Source: SIG598 sp045538015 (GTDB lineage: Bacteria; Bacillota; Clostridia; Oscillospirales; Acutalibacteraceae). Taken from it: 6,507 nucleotides of DNA. A program made the position numbers and the translations under genes. Where the stretch lies: the NCBI GenBank assembly GCA_045538015.1, contig JAZSQO010000074.1:1-6507 (forward strand), in the 5' to 3' direction. The notes under the pieces were generated by a model that saw nothing but the letters and a program-made list of their open reading frames with translations, did not search any database and had not been told where the DNA came from. How positions within the stretch are numbered: position 1 is the stretch's first letter; the number at the start of each line of letters is the position of its first letter. Below, piece by piece: positions 5,570 through 6,507 of the stretch.

Positions 5570-6507
5570 GTATCTTTCTTGCAAAGACCGCCGGCTTCTG
5601 CTTCGGCGTTGACCGGGCGGTAAAAACAGTTGAGGAGCTGGTGAACAGCGGCCGGAAGGTGTACACCCTTGGCCCGATAATCCATAATCCTCAGGTCATA
5701 GCCGATTTCGAGCGCCGGGGCGTGGTCAGAGCGGACAGTCCTTCTCAGGTGGAGGAGGGCGGCGTGCTGGTCATCCGTTCCCACGGCGTTGCGGCCTCGG
5801 TCTACGAGGAAATGAGGGAGCGCGGAGTGGATTTTGTGGACGCCACCTGTCCCTTTGTGGCCAAGATCCATTCCATCGTCAGCAAGGCGTCGGCGGAAAA
5901 ACGGGTAGTCCTCATCGCCGGAGACGCCACCCATCCCGAGGTGCTGGGCATCAGCGGCCACTGCACCGGCGAGTATCATGTGTTCAACGATGAGTCGGAA
6001 CTGGACGATATAGTAAATGTTCACATAAAATCGCCGGAAACACCGGTTACTGTTGTCGCTCAGACCACCTTCGATACAAATCGTTGGGAAAAATGCTCCG
6101 AAAAAATAAAAAAAGTGTTTACTAACGCGATTGTTTTTGATACAATATGTAATGCAACTCAGAATAGGCAGAGCGAAGCGAGGGAACTTGCGCAGCGATG
6201 CGACCTCATGCTGGTCATAGGAGGCAGGAACAGCTCCAACACACAGAAGCTGCTCTCCATCTGCTCGGAACACGGCCGGGCCTGCCTGATGGAAACTGCC
6301 GCCGAGCTTCCGGCGAACGAGATCAGAGCTGCAAAAGATATTGGCATTACTGCCGGCGCTTCCACGCCTGCGGGTATAATTAAGGAGGTATTGGAATCCA
6401 TGTCTGAAATCTATTCCAATGATGAAAACTTTGCTGCGTTGCTTGAAGAATCATTCAAGAACTCAAATACAAACGGAAAGGTAGTCGAAGGTACCGTTGT
6501 AGGCATC
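5566..6507 (+). CDS. ispH: IspH - ribosomal protein S1 fusion, 3' end beyond the window
   Basis: Open to the edge of the window: 314 codons with no stop. Residues 1-275 or so are 4-hydroxy-3-methylbut-2-enyl diphosphate reductase, the last enzyme of the MEP isoprenoid pathway, yielding IPP and DMAPP. All landmarks are present: the three Fe-S cysteines C12, C95 and C195; substrate-site H40, H73, H123 and the catalytic E125 in THPEV; QTT at 166-168; SSNT with S223 and N225; and GASTP with S266. From M279 the chain continues through an acidic linker into GKVVEGTVVGI, the first strand of an S1 RNA-binding domain. This is the IspH-RpsA fusion known in Clostridia; the rest of S1 is outside the window. 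The ATG at 5566 overlaps the plsC stop by 4 bp and gives the standard short N-terminus before C12. A 60-bp patch near 6101-6160 is only 25% GC (15 of 60), unlike its surroundings, and carries promoter-like boxes. Confidence 0.95.
   Translation, partial: MSIFLAKTAGFCFGVDRAVKTVEELVNSGRKVYTLGPIIHNPQVIADFERRGVVRADSPSQVEEGGVLVIRSHGVAASVYEEMRERGVDFVDATCPFVAKIHSIVSKASAEKRVVLIAGDATHPEVLGISGHCTGEYHVFNDESELDDIVNVHIKSPETPVTVVAQTTFDTNRWEKCSEKIKKVFTNAIVFDTICNATQNRQSEARELAQRCDLMLVIGGRNSSNTQKLLSICSEHGRACLMETAAELPANEIRAAKDIGITAGASTPAGIIKEVLESMSEIYSNDENFAALLEESFKNSNTNGKVVEGTVVGI
6118..6146 (+). promoter_or_regulatory. Possible internal promoter within ispH
   Basis: TTTACT (6118-6123, four of six) stands exactly 17 bp before TACAAT (6141-6146, five of six), and TG at 6138-6139 makes an extended -10 (TGATACAAT). 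It lies in the AT-rich patch inside the IspH part of the fusion, about 255 bp upstream of the internal ATG at 6400. Transcription would start near 6153 and could feed S1 alone. AT-rich coding sequence gives such matches by chance, so this is a candidate only. Confidence 0.35.
6382..6402 (+). promoter_or_regulatory. Internal Shine-Dalgarno and in-frame ATG at the IspH/S1 junction
   Basis: AAGGAGGT (6382-6389), a near-perfect anti-16S match, lies 10 nt before an in-frame ATG (6400-6402, codon 279 of the fusion). The ATG falls just after the last IspH residues (IIKEVLESM) and just before the S1 linker (SEIYSNDENF), so initiation here would yield a stand-alone S1. The stretch also encodes IKEV, so part of the match could be forced by the protein sequence, though AAGGAGGTA is not the only way to write it. 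Confidence 0.5.

Noticed and set aside
6375..6380. TATAAT just upstream of the internal AAGGAGGT in ispH-rpsA
   Set aside because: No -35 at a usable distance (TTGGCA at 6341-6346 is 28 bp away) and no extended -10; a start there would fall inside the ribosome site. The element at 6118-6146 is a better candidate.

Overview
The window reads as a piece of chromosome from a moderately GC-rich member of the Clostridia, most likely an Oscillospiraceae/Ruminococcaceae-type gut anaerobe. The basis is: Gram-positive style Shine-Dalgarno sites and sigma-A-like promoters; an IspH reading frame that continues without a stop into the start of ribosomal protein S1, a fusion known from Clostridia; a DUF5685 gene next to a J-domain gene with a cysteine tail; and a BaiN/HI0933-type flavoprotein. 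The genus cannot be fixed from the sequence. All eight genes I support lie on the + strand; no mobile element, CRISPR array, tRNA or rRNA was seen.

Region 1 (1-247) is AT-rich and non-coding as far as I can tell. It holds two inverted repeats (47-67 and 105-136) and a good promoter (183-210) for the first operon. Region 2 (248-2384) is a tight three-gene operon: a cysteine-rich DUF5685 protein with an Asp-rich motif; a J-domain protein with a low-complexity linker, a TPR and an 11-cysteine tail; and an uncharacterised polytopic membrane protein. The first two genes overlap by 17 bp, the second and third are 3 bp apart, and a hairpin-plus-T-run terminator (2392-2422) closes the unit. This is the least understood part of the window.

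Region 3 (2385-6507) starts with a promoter (2445-2473) and carries a flavoprotein, a three-helix 86-residue membrane protein, cytidylate kinase (cmk), a PlsC-type acyltransferase (plsC) and the ispH-rpsA fusion, which runs off the right edge. No terminator separates these genes, so readthrough from the flavoprotein is plausible; a second, weaker promoter may lie in the 60-bp gap before the 86-residue gene. The last genes join pyrimidine nucleotide supply (Cmk makes CDP from CMP, which also recycles CMP released in CDP-diacylglycerol-dependent lipid synthesis), phosphatidic acid synthesis (PlsC), isoprenoid precursor synthesis (IspH) and translation (S1), a growth-linked housekeeping cluster.

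The two most interesting signals are the cysteine-string-like architecture of the J-domain protein within its uncharacterised operon, and a pair of signals inside the ispH-rpsA fusion (a promoter-like element in a sharply AT-rich patch, then a near-perfect Shine-Dalgarno and in-frame ATG exactly at the IspH/S1 junction) that could let S1 be made on its own as well as in the fusion.
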